The notes under the pieces are model-generated. The model was given only the letters and a program-made list of their open reading frames with translations. It made no database searches and had not been told where the DNA came from. DNA of 64,000 bases from Syntrophaceae bacterium (GTDB lineage Bacteria; Desulfobacterota; Syntrophia; Syntrophales; PHBD01): contig JABLXX010000001.1 of the NCBI GenBank assembly GCA_013177825.1, positions 458,936 through 522,935 on the forward strand, given 5' to 3'. Position numbers and translations under genes: made by a program. Numbering within the stretch: position 1 is the first letter of the stretch; the number at the start of each line of letters is the position of its first letter. Below, piece by piece: positions 17,102-25,835 of the stretch.

Positions 17102-18058
17102 TCAGGAGTTGCAGCCCGATTTCCCGCTTCCCGCCGTTTCGAAAGGCGTCTTCCTGGGCGGGCCGGCCCGGAAGAGGGAGCTGGTCAGCGGCGTGTCCGG
17201 GAGGATCCCCTGCAGGAAGGAGGCCGTATCGAGGATCCTGTCCAGGTCGATGCCCGTTTCGACTCCCATGGACTGGAACAGGAACAACAGATCTTCTGTC
17301 GCCACGTTTCCCGACGCCCCGGGGGCGAAGGGGCAGCCGCCCAGGCCGCCGATGGCGGAGTCGAAGACCCGGATCCCCGTTTCCCAGGCCTTCAGGGCGT
17401 TGGCCAGGCCCAGGCCCCGGGTGTTGTGCAGATGCACTCCGAAGATGACTTCCGGGAACGCAGCGAGGCAGGATCTCAGGATCACTTCCACCTGGGCGGG
17501 ATATCCCCAGCCGACGGTGTCGCAGAGGGTGATCTCCCGGATGCCGATCCGGGCTGTTTTCTCCACATACTTCAGGATCGCCGCCGTCTCCAGATAACCT
17601 TCGAAGGGGCAGCCGAACACGGTCGCCAGGTTGACCCGGAAGGCGAGGCCGGGAGTCCGATCGAATTCGCCAAGGACCCGACGGAGCGCCTCGAGGGATT
17701 CTTCCGGTGTCTGGCGGACGTTGTTCAGGTTATGGGAGCGGCTGACGGAGAAAAAGAAGTCGAGCTTGTTCACGCCGGCGGCTGCCGCGTCCCGGGCGCC
17801 CTGGAGATTCGGGACCAGCGTGGTCAGAACGATTCCTTCGCCCTGCAGGCTGCGGACTTCCGCCAGGACGTCCTTCATGTCCCGGAACTGGGGTATGGCC
17901 CGGGGATTGACGAAGGCCCCCGCCTGGATCTCCCGGAGGCCACAGGCCGCCAGCCGCCTGATGAGGTCGATCTTGCGGTTCGTTGCCACGAAGACGGACA
18001 GGTTCTGGAGCCCATCGCGGGGCCCGACTTCCACGATGCGAAGTCCCGTTGGATTCAT
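17102..18058 (-). CDS. hydroxymethylglutaryl-CoA lyase-like enzyme
   Basis: A 318-residue TIM-barrel enzyme of the HMGL-like family. The active-site segments EVGPRDGLQN (residues 10-19), the metal-binding HLHNTRG and the HMG-CoA lyase signature with Cys (GGLGGCPFAPGASGN) are all intact. HMG-CoA lyase splits HMG-CoA into acetyl-CoA and acetoacetate in leucine or ketone-body metabolism. The catalytic Cys and the signature favour this over isopropylmalate synthase. It is a single gene, with an ATG at 18058 and no obvious strong ribosome site, divergent from the L,D-transpeptidase. Confidence 0.9.
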   Translation of the reverse strand: MNPTGLRIVEVGPRDGLQNLSVFVATNRKIDLIRRLAACGLREIQAGAFVNPRAIPQFRDMKDVLAEVRSLQGEGIVLTTLVPNLQGARDAAAAGVNKLDFFFSVSRSHNLNNVRQTPEESLEALRRVLGEFDRTPGLAFRVNLATVFGCPFEGYLETAAILKYVEKTARIGIREITLCDTVGWGYPAQVEVILRSCLAAFPEVIFGVHLHNTRGLGLANALKAWETGIRVFDSAIGGLGGCPFAPGASGNVATEDLLFLFQSMGVETGIDLDRILDTASFLQGILPDTPLTSSLFRAGPPRKTPFETAGSGKSGCNS

Positions 18059-18282
18059 GAGCGGCTGCCTGGGGGTAGGAATTCCGGAGCATTCATCAGG
18101 GTATGCATTTTAAGGGCAGGGGACGGGAAAGTCAATGACATTCGATGGGTTGGGCATCTTGGGACAGGAGGCCCCAAGGTTTCCCTGTCGCCTGCAGAGC
18201 CGGGAAGGACAAGCCTGCTTTGCCGCGGGAAGCCTCCGATCTGTAAACGAAAAACGAACCTTCATATCTCTTGCGGAAGCCC

Positions 18283-18311
18283 TTGACAAAACGCGAATTT
18301 TCGCATAGGCC
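18283..18311 (+). promoter_or_regulatory. candidate promoter for the L,D-transpeptidase-pdxST run
   Basis: TTGACA at 18283-18288 is a perfect -35; 17 bases later TAGGCC is a poor -10. A small inverted repeat (GCGAA-TT-TTCGC) lies between. The ATG follows only 7 bases after the -10, so the transcript leader would be very short; a weak call. Confidence 0.35.
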
Positions 18312-18317
18312 ACGGCC

Positions 18318-20126
18318 ATGAAAATCATTCGTTTTTCCGTTGCCTTTATCGTCGCCTTGGGTCTGGCGATTTTTCTTTTTGGCGGCTCTGCAAACGCCCA
18401 GTCCCTGCCGGACCTTGTGCGCCCGGCCCTGAAGGCTCGCTTCGAGGGACTGGCGAATGCCGCGCCGCCCCTCTGCCGTGCCGAGACTCCCTGCCGGTCC
18501 TCCCGACTGGCCGATTTTTATCGCCAGCGGGCCTTCGGACCGGCCTGGGTCCTGAGGAACGGTCCTTCCCCCCAGGCGGATCGCCTTCTGTCGGTGTTGT
18601 GGACGGCCGGCCAGTACGGGCTCAGCCCCACGGATTACCATTACGAGGCCATTCGGAGCCTTCTGGCGGCATGGCGCATTTCCGGGAAATGGACCCCCGG
18701 CGAGGGGGCCGATTTCGATCTCCTGTGCACGGACGCCTTCATGCTCTTCGGGTCCCATCTTCTCTCCGGAGTGGCGGATCCCAACGGGCTGTTCAAGATG
18801 TGGGAGGCCCGTCCGCGTTTCGTTGACTGGTCCGCCTATCTTCAGGACGCCCTGGCGGCGCAGACCGTGGACGTCCATCTGCAGGTTCTCAAACCGGATT
18901 ACCCGGGATACGACCGCCTGGTCGCTGTGGCCGCCGAGTACGCAAAAATTGCCGTAGCGGGTGGATGGCCCGTGCTGCCGCCGGGCAAATCCCTTAAGAA
19001 GGGTGTGAGCGATCCCAGGGTGCCGATCCTGAGGAAACGCCTCATCGCCGGCGGCGACCTGGCGCCGGCCATGGCCTCCGAGGACCCCCGTTTTGATGAC
19101 GTTCTCGATCAGGCCGTCCGAAAATTCCAGCGCCGCCACGGCCTGACGGAAGACGGAGCCGTTCAGAAGGAGACCCTGAAGGCCCTCAACGTGCCCGTGG
19201 AGCGCCGGGTGGTCCAGATGCTCCTCAATCTCGAACGCTGGCGATGGCTTCCCCAGGAGGTGGGGAACCGCTTCCTGTTCATCAACATCCCCGATTTCAG
19301 CCTGACGGCGATCGAAAATGGGCGCGCGCCGCTGAGCATGCGGGTTGTCGTAGGGATGCGGCACAGCCGGGATCCGAAGATCGAATACCGGACGCCGGCC
19401 TTTACGGGGCGGATGACCTACCTGGAGATCAACCCTTACTGGAACGTGCCTTTCAACATCGCCATCAAGGAATACCTGCCGAAGCTGCAGAAGGACCCGG
19501 TGTCCCTGCAGAAGCAGGGAATGAAGATCATCCTTGGCCGGGACACCGTCGTGGACCCCAAGACGGTGGACTGGGCGAAGATGAACGAGAAGACCTTCAA
19601 GTACCGCATCCGCCAGGATCCGGGGGCCTTCAACGCCCTGTCCCATATCAAGTTCATGTTCCCGAACCGGTTCGACGTGTATCTCCACGACACGCCCCAG
19701 CGGAGCCTGTTCAAGAGGACGACCCGCGACTTCAGCCACGGCTGCATGCGGGTGGAAAAACCGATTGACTTGGCGGTCTATCTTTTGCAGGATGATGTGA
19801 ACTGGTCCCGGGAAAAAATCCTGGCTGCCATCCGCAAAGGCAAGAACCAGGCTGTGGATCTCCCGGCGCCGATCACCGTGCATATCGCGTACTGGACCGC
19901 CTGGGTGGATCCCGACGGCACGGTCCAATTCCGGGACGACATCTACCGATACGATTCCGTGCTCGAGGCGGTTATGGGCACGAAAACGTCCATCCTTGCG
20001 GCGTGGAACGGCGGCAGGCAGACCTCCGCCGCGAGCCTGAAGGGGGGACGGAGGGAAAAGAAACAGAATCAACTGGGAACCCGCAGGGAGGTGAATCCGA
20101 CGTGGATGAGAAGCGTTACGAACTGA
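18318..20126 (+). CDS. L,D-transpeptidase, YcbB/LdtD-like
   Basis: A 602-residue envelope protein. A signal peptide ends near residue 29 (SANAQ). A helical N-terminal domain is followed by a peptidoglycan-binding domain around residues 235-310 ([22 protein letters not shown]) and a YkuD catalytic domain. The nucleophile is C476 in [11 protein letters not shown], with its His two residues earlier. Such enzymes make 3-3 cross-links in the wall. A TKSYWNVP-like [13 protein letters not shown] capping-loop segment of the YcbB type is present. The C-terminus overlaps pdxS by 25 bases; the final 30 residues are basic and may be a tail. No Shine-Dalgarno is visible at the ATG. Confidence 0.92.
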   Translation: MKIIRFSVAFIVALGLAIFLFGGSANAQSLPDLVRPALKARFEGLANAAPPLCRAETPCRSSRLADFYRQRAFGPAWVLRNGPSPQADRLLSVLWTAGQYGLSPTDYHYEAIRSLLAAWRISGKWTPGEGADFDLLCTDAFMLFGSHLLSGVADPNGLFKMWEARPRFVDWSAYLQDALAAQTVDVHLQVLKPDYPGYDRLVAVAAEYAKIAVAGGWPVLPPGKSLKKGVSDPRVPILRKRLIAGGDLAPAMASEDPRFDDVLDQAVRKFQRRHGLTEDGAVQKETLKALNVPVERRVVQMLLNLERWRWLPQEVGNRFLFINIPDFSLTAIENGRAPLSMRVVVGMRHSRDPKIEYRTPAFTGRMTYLEINPYWNVPFNIAIKEYLPKLQKDPVSLQKQGMKIILGRDTVVDPKTVDWAKMNEKTFKYRIRQDPGAFNALSHIKFMFPNRFDVYLHDTPQRSLFKRTTRDFSHGCMRVEKPIDLAVYLLQDDVNWSREKILAAIRKGKNQAVDLPAPITVHIAYWTAWVDPDGTVQFRDDIYRYDSVLEAVMGTKTSILAAWNGGRQTSAASLKGGRREKKQNQLGTRREVNPTWMRSVTN

Positions 20127-20983
20127 ATGTACAGCTTGCCCAGATGCTCAAGGGCGGTGTCATCATGGATGTTACGACGGTTGAGCAGGCCCGGATCGCT
20201 GAGGAGGCCGGGGCCGTGGCGGTCATGGCCCTCGAGCGCGTTCCCGCGGACATCCGCGCACAGGGGGGTGTGGCCCGCATGTCGGAGCCGGGGCTGATCC
20301 GGGAAATCAAGCAGTCCGTGTCCATTCCCGTCATGGCCAAGGCTCGGATCGGCCACTTTGTGGAGGCCCAGCTCCTGGAGGCGCTGAAGATCGATTACAT
20401 CGACGAGAGCGAGGTCCTGACCCCCGCCGACGAAGAGTGCCACATCGACAAGACGCAATTTTCCATCCCCTTCGTCTGCGGAGCTCGCAACCTGGCGGAG
20501 GCCCTGCGCCGCATCGCCGAAGGGGCGGCCATGATCCGCACGAAGGGCGAAGCGGGAACGGGAAACGTGGTGGAGGCGGTCCGTCATATGCGGACCATGA
20601 ACCGGGAGATCCGACAGCTCGCCAACATGCCCCTCGAGGAAGTGACGGGTTTCTGCAAGGTCAACGGCATGCCCTACGAACAGGCCCTGAAGGTCCGGGA
20701 ACTGGGCCGCCTGCCGGTCGTGAACTTCGCCGCCGGAGGCATCGCCACGCCGGCTGATGCGGCGCTGATGATGCAGCTCGGCTGCGACGGCGTCTTTGTC
20801 GGTTCAGGGATCTTCAAATCCTCCAATCCAGCCGTCCGGGCCCGCGGAATCGTCAAGGCCACGGCATTTTTCAACGATCCGGAAAAAATCCTCGAGGCGT
20901 CCCTGGGGCTGGGGGAGGCCATGCCGGGCCTTGAGATCGCCCAGATTCCCGAGGACAAGCTGCTGGCGGGGCGGGGCTGGTGA
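20102..20983 (+). CDS. pdxS: pyridoxal 5'-phosphate synthase subunit PdxS
   Basis: A 293-residue TIM-barrel synthase, the normal family length. It makes PLP from ribose 5-phosphate, glyceraldehyde 3-phosphate and ammonia supplied by PdxT. Catalytic lysines are in [10 protein letters not shown] and in [12 protein letters not shown], and the C-terminal [16 protein letters not shown] is typical. The start is GTG at 20102 with GGGAGGTG 8 bases upstream; the longer open frame upstream lies inside the transpeptidase gene and is not used. It overlaps that gene by 25 bases, so it may depend on its translation. Confidence 0.96.
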   Translation: MDEKRYELNVQLAQMLKGGVIMDVTTVEQARIAEEAGAVAVMALERVPADIRAQGGVARMSEPGLIREIKQSVSIPVMAKARIGHFVEAQLLEALKIDYIDESEVLTPADEECHIDKTQFSIPFVCGARNLAEALRRIAEGAAMIRTKGEAGTGNVVEAVRHMRTMNREIRQLANMPLEEVTGFCKVNGMPYEQALKVRELGRLPVVNFAAGGIATPADAALMMQLGCDGVFVGSGIFKSSNPAVRARGIVKATAFFNDPEKILEASLGLGEAMPGLEIAQIPEDKLLAGRGW

Positions 20984-21016
20984 CCTGCCGGCGGTGAGGG
21001 CCCCTTGCTCCCGACC

Positions 21017-21691
21017 ATGAATTCTCCCGAATCATCGAACCGGCCGGAGCCTGTGCTGGGCGTCCTGGATCTGCAGGGCGGCGTTCTCGAGCACCTGGAT
21101 CATCTGGAGCGTCTCGGCATCCGGGGGCTTCCCGTCAAAAGGCCCGAGGACCTTTCTGGTCTCAGCGGCCTGATTCTCCCCGGCGGCGAGAGCACCTGCC
21201 TGTCCCGGCTGCTCCTGATCTTCGGGGTCGACGAGGCAATCCGCCGCGAATACCGAAGGGGCATGAAAATCTGGGGGACCTGCGCCGGCACGATCCTCCT
21301 GGCCGCCCGGGTCCGCGGGGAAAAGTCCCATCTGGGGCTCATCGACATGGAGGTGGAACGGAACAGCTTCGGCAGCCAGCTCGACAGCTTCACCGCCACG
21401 GCCGTCGTTCCCTCCGTATCCCCCGATCCCCTCCCGCTTACGTTCATCCGCTCCCCCAAGATCCTGCAGGTCGGAGAGGGCGTCAACGTCCTGCTCAGGA
21501 TGAATGACTTCATTGCCGCTGCGGAGACGCCGAACGCCCTGGCGACGGTCTTCCATCCCGAACTGACGGGGAGCACCGCCTTCCATCGCTATTTTGCCGT
21601 CAAGTGCGGCCTTTCCCTTGCACCCGACATTCCAGCCCTGGATCCCGGCTGGAGCCGGACGAGCTGGACCCGGCACGCCCGTGTCCGGTGA
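21017..21691 (+). CDS. pdxT: pyridoxal 5'-phosphate synthase glutaminase subunit PdxT
   Basis: A class I-type glutaminase of about 224 residues that releases ammonia for PdxS. GVLDLQGGVLEH is the N-terminal family segment; PGGESTCLSRLL, the nucleophile region IWGTCAGTILLA and the FHPELTG His/Glu pair complete the catalytic set. Glutamine is expected as substrate and PdxS as partner. ATG at 21017 is chosen; a TTG at 21005 has the better-spaced GGTGAGG and could be the true start. It begins 33 bases after pdxS. The C-terminal 25 residues extend past the usual end. Confidence 0.94.
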   Translation: MNSPESSNRPEPVLGVLDLQGGVLEHLDHLERLGIRGLPVKRPEDLSGLSGLILPGGESTCLSRLLLIFGVDEAIRREYRRGMKIWGTCAGTILLAARVRGEKSHLGLIDMEVERNSFGSQLDSFTATAVVPSVSPDPLPLTFIRSPKILQVGEGVNVLLRMNDFIAAAETPNALATVFHPELTGSTAFHRYFAVKCGLSLAPDIPALDPGWSRTSWTRHARVR

Positions 21692-21695
21692 TGCC

Positions 21696-22397
21696 ATGAA
21701 CGTCGAGCAGTTCCGCTACAGCGCCGACAACCTGGCTTATCTCGTGTGGAACGAAACGGGGGCGGTCGCCGTCGACGGCGGCGCCGCGGAGGACATTCGC
21801 GGGTTCCTTGCGGAACGGAATCTGCCGCTCCTGTACGTCACGAACACCCACCGCCATTACGACCACACCCTCGGGAACGAAGCGCTTCTGGCCTTGCCCG
21901 GCGCCCGTTTCATGGATCCCGGGAGCCTTCCCGACGGGGGCGATATCGAGCTGGGAAGCGAGGCCGTCAGGGTCCACAGGACGCCGGGTCACACGGAAGA
22001 CTCGGTATGCTTTCAGGCCGGATCGGCGCTCCTGACGGGGGACACCCTCTTCAACGGAACGGTGGGAAACTGTTTCTCCGGGGATCTTCTCGGCTTCCTC
22101 GGATCCGTCCGGCGGCTGATGGCCTTCCCCGTGGAGACCATGATCCTCGCCGGACACGACTACGTCCGGGACGCTCTGCTCTTTGCCCGGAAGCTGGATC
22201 CGTCGAGCCTGCCGGCCCTGGAGGCGTACTGGCGGACCTACGATCCGGCGTTCGTCTGCTCGTCCCTGCGGGAGGAGCGAAGCATGAATCCCTATCTGCG
22301 GTTCAACGACCCGGGAATCGTCGCGGTTCTCCGGGAGCGGGGATTGCCCCGGGCCACCGAGGAGGAGCGCTGGCTGTCCCTCATGTCCATCGAATAA
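21696..22397 (+). CDS. metallo-beta-lactamase-fold hydrolase, glyoxalase II-like
   Basis: A 233-residue MBL-fold enzyme. The metal motif THRHYDHT, the His of RTPGHTEDS and the Asp of LLTGDTLFNG are in place, as is the late His in LAGHDYVRDAL. The size and layout resemble hydroxyacylglutathione hydrolases, but the substrate is not determinable. ATG at 21696 starts 4 bases after the pdxT stop. Neighbourhood suggests co-transcription with pdxST, without a clear functional link. Confidence 0.88.
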   Translation: MNVEQFRYSADNLAYLVWNETGAVAVDGGAAEDIRGFLAERNLPLLYVTNTHRHYDHTLGNEALLALPGARFMDPGSLPDGGDIELGSEAVRVHRTPGHTEDSVCFQAGSALLTGDTLFNGTVGNCFSGDLLGFLGSVRRLMAFPVETMILAGHDYVRDALLFARKLDPSSLPALEAYWRTYDPAFVCSSLREERSMNPYLRFNDPGIVAVLRERGLPRATEEERWLSLMSIE

Positions 22398-22462
22398 GCG
22401 CCCCGTCCGGCAGCCGAATCGTGACGCGGCACAACCTTTTTAAAAAAGACAGGAGGTTGCGG

Positions 22463-22699
22463 ATGCCCCGGAAAGACGGGAAGATGGTTTGTCTGAATCA
22501 CCCCGAGTTGGAAATGATCCCTCAGAATGAGGGAAACGAAGGGACGTTCCATGTGATCCGCCTGGCGACTCTTTCCCGGCACGGGCGAATCGAAATGACA
22601 AACAAATCCACCGGATTCGACGTCTATTCCTGCCGGGAATGCGGTTATTGCGAGACCTACCTGACGGCGGAGGAACTGGATCTCCTGAGGAAGAAATAG
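22463..22699 (+). CDS. small zinc-ribbon-like protein
   Basis: A 78-residue protein, hidden in a longer shadow frame. AGGAGG at 22451-22456 is well spaced from the ATG at 22463. It has a first Cys/His pair (VCLNHPELE) and a second knuckle (SCRECGYCE), so a metal-binding ribbon is likely. It has no signal or membrane segment. I do not recognise the family. It ends in a hairpin (22700-22716) between convergent genes. Confidence 0.75.
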   Translation: MPRKDGKMVCLNHPELEMIPQNEGNEGTFHVIRLATLSRHGRIEMTNKSTGFDVYSCRECGYCETYLTAEELDLLRKK

Positions 22700-22716
22700 G
22701 GAGGCGGGCTGCCTCC
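22700..22716. terminator. short hairpin between convergent genes
   Basis: GGAGGC and GCCTCC separated by 5 bases, immediately after the zinc-ribbon gene stop and just beyond the end of the DUF2156 gene. There is no T-tract, so termination is a guess from location. Confidence 0.3.
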
Positions 22717-22723
22717 GGCGATG

Positions 22724-23638
22724 TTACCGGAGATCCAGGCGCCAGGACCGGAGCTGCCGCACGGGATAGTAGGACTCCTTGGACTTGGCCAGGTCCATGA
22801 GGCCCATGTCGCTTTCCTTGTTGATGAATTCGAAACCGGCGAAGAGGAAGCGGGCGCACTCCCGATCCAGGTACTGATAGAGTCCCCGGACGGAAGGATA
22901 GGCCTTCTCGAAGTTGAGCGTCGCCATGGTTCCGTTCAGCCGGGAGGCGATCCCGAAGGCGTTGACGGTCCCGTCGATGCGGACCAGGATTCCGATTCCC
23001 TCCAGGATCTCCAGGTTTTCCAGGGCAGCGATCACGGCACGCCGCTCGCAGGAGAGCGTGTCTTCCCCCAGAGGATCGCAGTCTCCCCGGAGACGGCACC
23101 ATTCGTCCAGGAATGCCAGGCACTCCGGGGCGTTCTCCCGCCGGATCGGCTCTACCGCCACCCGCCCCCGACTCACATAGGCTTTTTCAAACTGGTGGAT
23201 GAGGTTTCGCTTGCGGGTGTACCGATTCCCCCGCAGTTCGGCCAGGTCCGCTGTCCGGTAGATATAGTCTCCGTACTCGGCCTGATCGGTGAGGCGAAAC
23301 CGGGCCTCCAGGGCGGAACGCCCGATCCGCTCGACCCAGTCGTCCGGGACGAACCAGAACGAGGGGATGTCCGAACCTTCGGCCAGCCGGACGAGATCGT
23401 CCGCTCCCAATCCAGCCGGGGGCGGGACCGGCAGAACGAGGTAGCGGTCCGCCGGATCGAGGTCGGACCGGAAGGACAGGATCGCCGAGACCCCCTCGAT
23501 CCGCCAGAACGTCCGGTACAGGTGCCCGTTCCACGCCATAATGGATAGGAGCGAATAGGGGGAGAGGTCGTAGGCCTGCTTCTCGAAGCATGGCTTCAGG
23601 GTGGCGTAATCTTCGATTTCAAGCGGTTTGAAGGTCAT
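22724..23638 (-). CDS. DUF2156 domain protein (phosphatidylglycerol lysyltransferase-like acyltransferase fold)
   Basis: A 304-residue soluble protein with the DUF2156 GNAT-type fold. The recognisable middle segment is YIYRTADLAELRGNRYTRKRN, followed by the C-terminal FINKESDMGLMDLAKSKESYYP. The family includes the catalytic domain of MprF-like aminoacyl-phospholipid synthases, but this protein lacks the membrane part; the acceptor is unknown. It is the last gene of the selB-fdhD operon, 6 bases after the GNAT gene. Confidence 0.88.
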   Translation of the reverse strand: MTFKPLEIEDYATLKPCFEKQAYDLSPYSLLSIMAWNGHLYRTFWRIEGVSAILSFRSDLDPADRYLVLPVPPPAGLGADDLVRLAEGSDIPSFWFVPDDWVERIGRSALEARFRLTDQAEYGDYIYRTADLAELRGNRYTRKRNLIHQFEKAYVSRGRVAVEPIRRENAPECLAFLDEWCRLRGDCDPLGEDTLSCERRAVIAALENLEILEGIGILVRIDGTVNAFGIASRLNGTMATLNFEKAYPSVRGLYQYLDRECARFLFAGFEFINKESDMGLMDLAKSKESYYPVRQLRSWRLDLR

Positions 23639-23644
23639 ACCGTG

Positions 23645-24070
23645 TTATCGCTGCAGCATGGCCAAGGCCCCGGGTACGGGCCGGAATCCAAGAGGCCGGT
23701 AGAAATCCTCGGTGTTTCCGGTTGCGATGAGGCCGATCCAGCGGATGCCTTCCGTGTTGAGTCTTTCGACGATCGTTTGAATCAGCCTGCTTCCGATCCC
23801 CCGGTGACGCATGGTTTTCTCCACCGTCACGTCCTGGATGTAGGCGTCGCTGACGCCGTCGCTGAGGACCCGGGCCATGGCGACCAGGCGCCCTTCGGAA
23901 AACGCCGCCAGGAAACAGTGGCTGCCGGCCACGAGACGGGTGACGTCGCGCGGATCCGGATCCGCCGTTTCTTCCCACCAGCCCGCCTCGCGGTACAAAC
24001 CGAGGATGCGCTGAATCTCCTCTTCCGAGGGATCGGTAAGATAACGGAACTCGATCCCGGCGCCCGCCAT
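23645..24070 (-). CDS. GNAT-family N-acetyltransferase
   Basis: A 141-residue acetyltransferase. The acetyl-CoA-binding motif appears as MRHRGIGSRLI, preceded by the beta strand DAYIQDVTVE and followed by FYRPLGFRP, the canonical GNAT order. ATG at 24070 has AAGGG six bases upstream; an in-frame ATG at 24076 overlaps the previous stop (ATGA). The substrate is unknown. It is fourth in the selB operon. Confidence 0.9.
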   Translation of the reverse strand: MAGAGIEFRYLTDPSEEEIQRILGLYREAGWWEETADPDPRDVTRLVAGSHCFLAAFSEGRLVAMARVLSDGVSDAYIQDVTVEKTMRHRGIGSRLIQTIVERLNTEGIRWIGLIATGNTEDFYRPLGFRPVPGALAMLQR

Positions 24071-24072
24071 GT

Positions 24073-25017
24073 TCATCCCTTGTAGATGTAGCGTTCCAGG
24101 AGACGGTGATAGGGCGTCCAGTCAGAATCCTCATCCGGCGAGGCCTCGATGAAGGTCTGAAGGGCGTTGACCTTGGCGTCCAGGTCGTCCATGTGGTGGA
24201 CGATCAGGGCCTCCAGGGTCTTGGGGCGCTTGGGGGAGCCGAACTCCAGGACGCCGTGATGGCTCAGGATCAGATGCCGGAGGGCCATGGCGGTCTGCTC
24301 CGGAAAGTCCGGCAGTCCGGCGATCCGGGCATCCAGCATTTCGACTCCCATGACGATGTGCCCCACCAGCCTTCCCGCGTTTGTATACTCCACCATCCGG
24401 TCGTAGGAGAACTCGTGAATCTTTCCGATGTCGTGGAGGATGCCGCCGGTGATCAGGAGGTCCCGGTCGGCGCCGGGGTAGTGATCCGCCGCCCGCTCCA
24501 GGAGCCTTGTCACCGACAGGGTGTGCTCCAGGAGCCCCCCGATGGTGTTGTGGTGGAAACTCTTGGCGGCGGGGGCCCGCTTGAAGCGGCGGACGAGGGC
24601 CTCGTCCCGGAAGAAGGCCATGAGGAGGGCCTTCAGGTGGGGCGTGGCGATCCGGTCCACGAACCCCATCAGTTCGTTGAACATTTCTTCCGGATCCCCT
24701 TCCGAGGCGGGCAGGAAATCCATCGGATCGACCTCCTGCTCGTCCAGCTTTTTGAGCCCCAGGATGTTGAGCTGGACGGCATCCCGATAGCTGACGGCCC
24801 GGGCGTTGATCTGGACGAAGTCCCCTTTTTTGAAGGCCTGGTCCCATTCGGGGGCGTGGTCCCAGATTTTTCCATCCACCTCCCCCGTGCGGTCCTTCAG
24901 TTTGAGGCTGAGGTAGGGGGCCCCTTTCATGGAGAAGGCCATGTTCTTTTCCGCCACCAGGAAGACCTCGCTGACCTTGTCTCCCTGCCGGATATCCCGG
25001 ACAAACAAATTCTTCAT
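24073..25017 (-). CDS. OB-fold/HD-domain 3'-5' exoribonuclease, YhaM-like
   Basis: A 314-residue protein with an N-terminal OB-fold nucleic-acid-binding domain (VSEVFLVAEKN to about residue 100) and a C-terminal HD hydrolase domain. The metal ligands are visible in GLLEHTLSV, GGILHDIGKI, LILSHHG and VHHMDDLDAKV. YhaM of Bacillus degrades RNA and single-stranded DNA 3'-5' with manganese. The ATG at 25017 overlaps the fdhD stop (ATGA), so it is coupled. RNA decay together with selenocysteine-decoding factors is a curious pairing rather than evidence for a joint role. Confidence 0.9.
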   Translation of the reverse strand: MKNLFVRDIRQGDKVSEVFLVAEKNMAFSMKGAPYLSLKLKDRTGEVDGKIWDHAPEWDQAFKKGDFVQINARAVSYRDAVQLNILGLKKLDEQEVDPMDFLPASEGDPEEMFNELMGFVDRIATPHLKALLMAFFRDEALVRRFKRAPAAKSFHHNTIGGLLEHTLSVTRLLERAADHYPGADRDLLITGGILHDIGKIHEFSYDRMVEYTNAGRLVGHIVMGVEMLDARIAGLPDFPEQTAMALRHLILSHHGVLEFGSPKRPKTLEALIVHHMDDLDAKVNALQTFIEASPDEDSDWTPYHRLLERYIYKG

Positions 25018-25835
25018 GCTGTTTTTCCTATTCGCGTTTCATGAGTATAGACGATCATGGATTGGCCGCGGACGCTCCCCGCCAGGGTGATTCCCGTTCG
25101 GGCGGCTAGCCGGACGGCCTCCGCGGTGGGCGCACCCAGGGAAAGCAGGACGGGTATGCCCATGCAGGCTGCCTTGGATACGATTTCCAGCGATGCCCGC
25201 CCCGTTCTTACCAGAATTTTGTCGGTGCAGTCGATTCCGTTCAGGAGGGCGTGGCCGGAGAGCATGTCCAGGGCATTGTGGCGGCCGATGTCCTCCCGGA
25301 CGGCAAGAATCCGGTCCGGTGCCGCCAGGGCGGCGCCGTGGGTGCCCCGGGTCCGTTCGTGGAGGACACAGGCTTCCACAAGTCCGTCGACCAGGTGAAA
25401 GGCCTGCCCCGGAGTGAGCGTCGGCAAGCCCGGCGCCAGGCTGGTGCCGGCGGGCCATCGGCAGGAGCTTCGTGCGCCGCTGGAGGCGATGGTGCCCCCC
25501 CCTGCTGTGGGTTCCGGTCGTGAAGCCCCTCCGGCCGTCCGGACGTCAACCGACCGGATCTCTCCCGGCCATGCCAGGTCCGTTGCAATGTCCTGCGCCT
25601 GTTCGATGCGGCCGATGTCCTCCCGTTGCCCGATCCGGCCCTCGGAGCGGAGAAAACCGATCGCCAGTTCCTCCGCATGCTCTCCCGTGCAGGCAATGGC
25701 GGCCACGCGGCGGCCGTCCAGGCGCACCTCCAGGAGAACCTCCCGGATGATCGGAGCGGTGTCCGGCCGGAAGGTGTCCTCGCGGTAAGCGAGGACGTCC
25801 ATGATTTCAACGGGTTCCGTTTTGCGGTCGGTCAT
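25014..25835 (-). CDS. fdhD: formate dehydrogenase accessory protein FdhD
   Basis: A 273-residue sulfurtransferase-type protein that in E. coli passes sulfur from IscS to the molybdenum cofactor of formate dehydrogenase. GEHAEELAIGFLRSEG (residues 51-66), LTPGQAFHLVDGL, TRGTHGAALA and REDIGRHNALDML are typical. The loop that in E. coli carries CGVCG reads SGARSSCRW (one Cys, C125), so the second Cys and the flanking Gly pattern are absent. It starts at ATG 25835 inside the selB gene (29-base overlap) and overlaps the YhaM-like gene by four bases. No formate dehydrogenase structural gene is in the window. Confidence 0.9.
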   Translation of the reverse strand: MTDRKTEPVEIMDVLAYREDTFRPDTAPIIREVLLEVRLDGRRVAAIACTGEHAEELAIGFLRSEGRIGQREDIGRIEQAQDIATDLAWPGEIRSVDVRTAGGASRPEPTAGGGTIASSGARSSCRWPAGTSLAPGLPTLTPGQAFHLVDGLVEACVLHERTRGTHGAALAAPDRILAVREDIGRHNALDMLSGHALLNGIDCTDKILVRTGRASLEIVSKAACMGIPVLLSLGAPTAEAVRLAARTGITLAGSVRGQSMIVYTHETRIGKTA

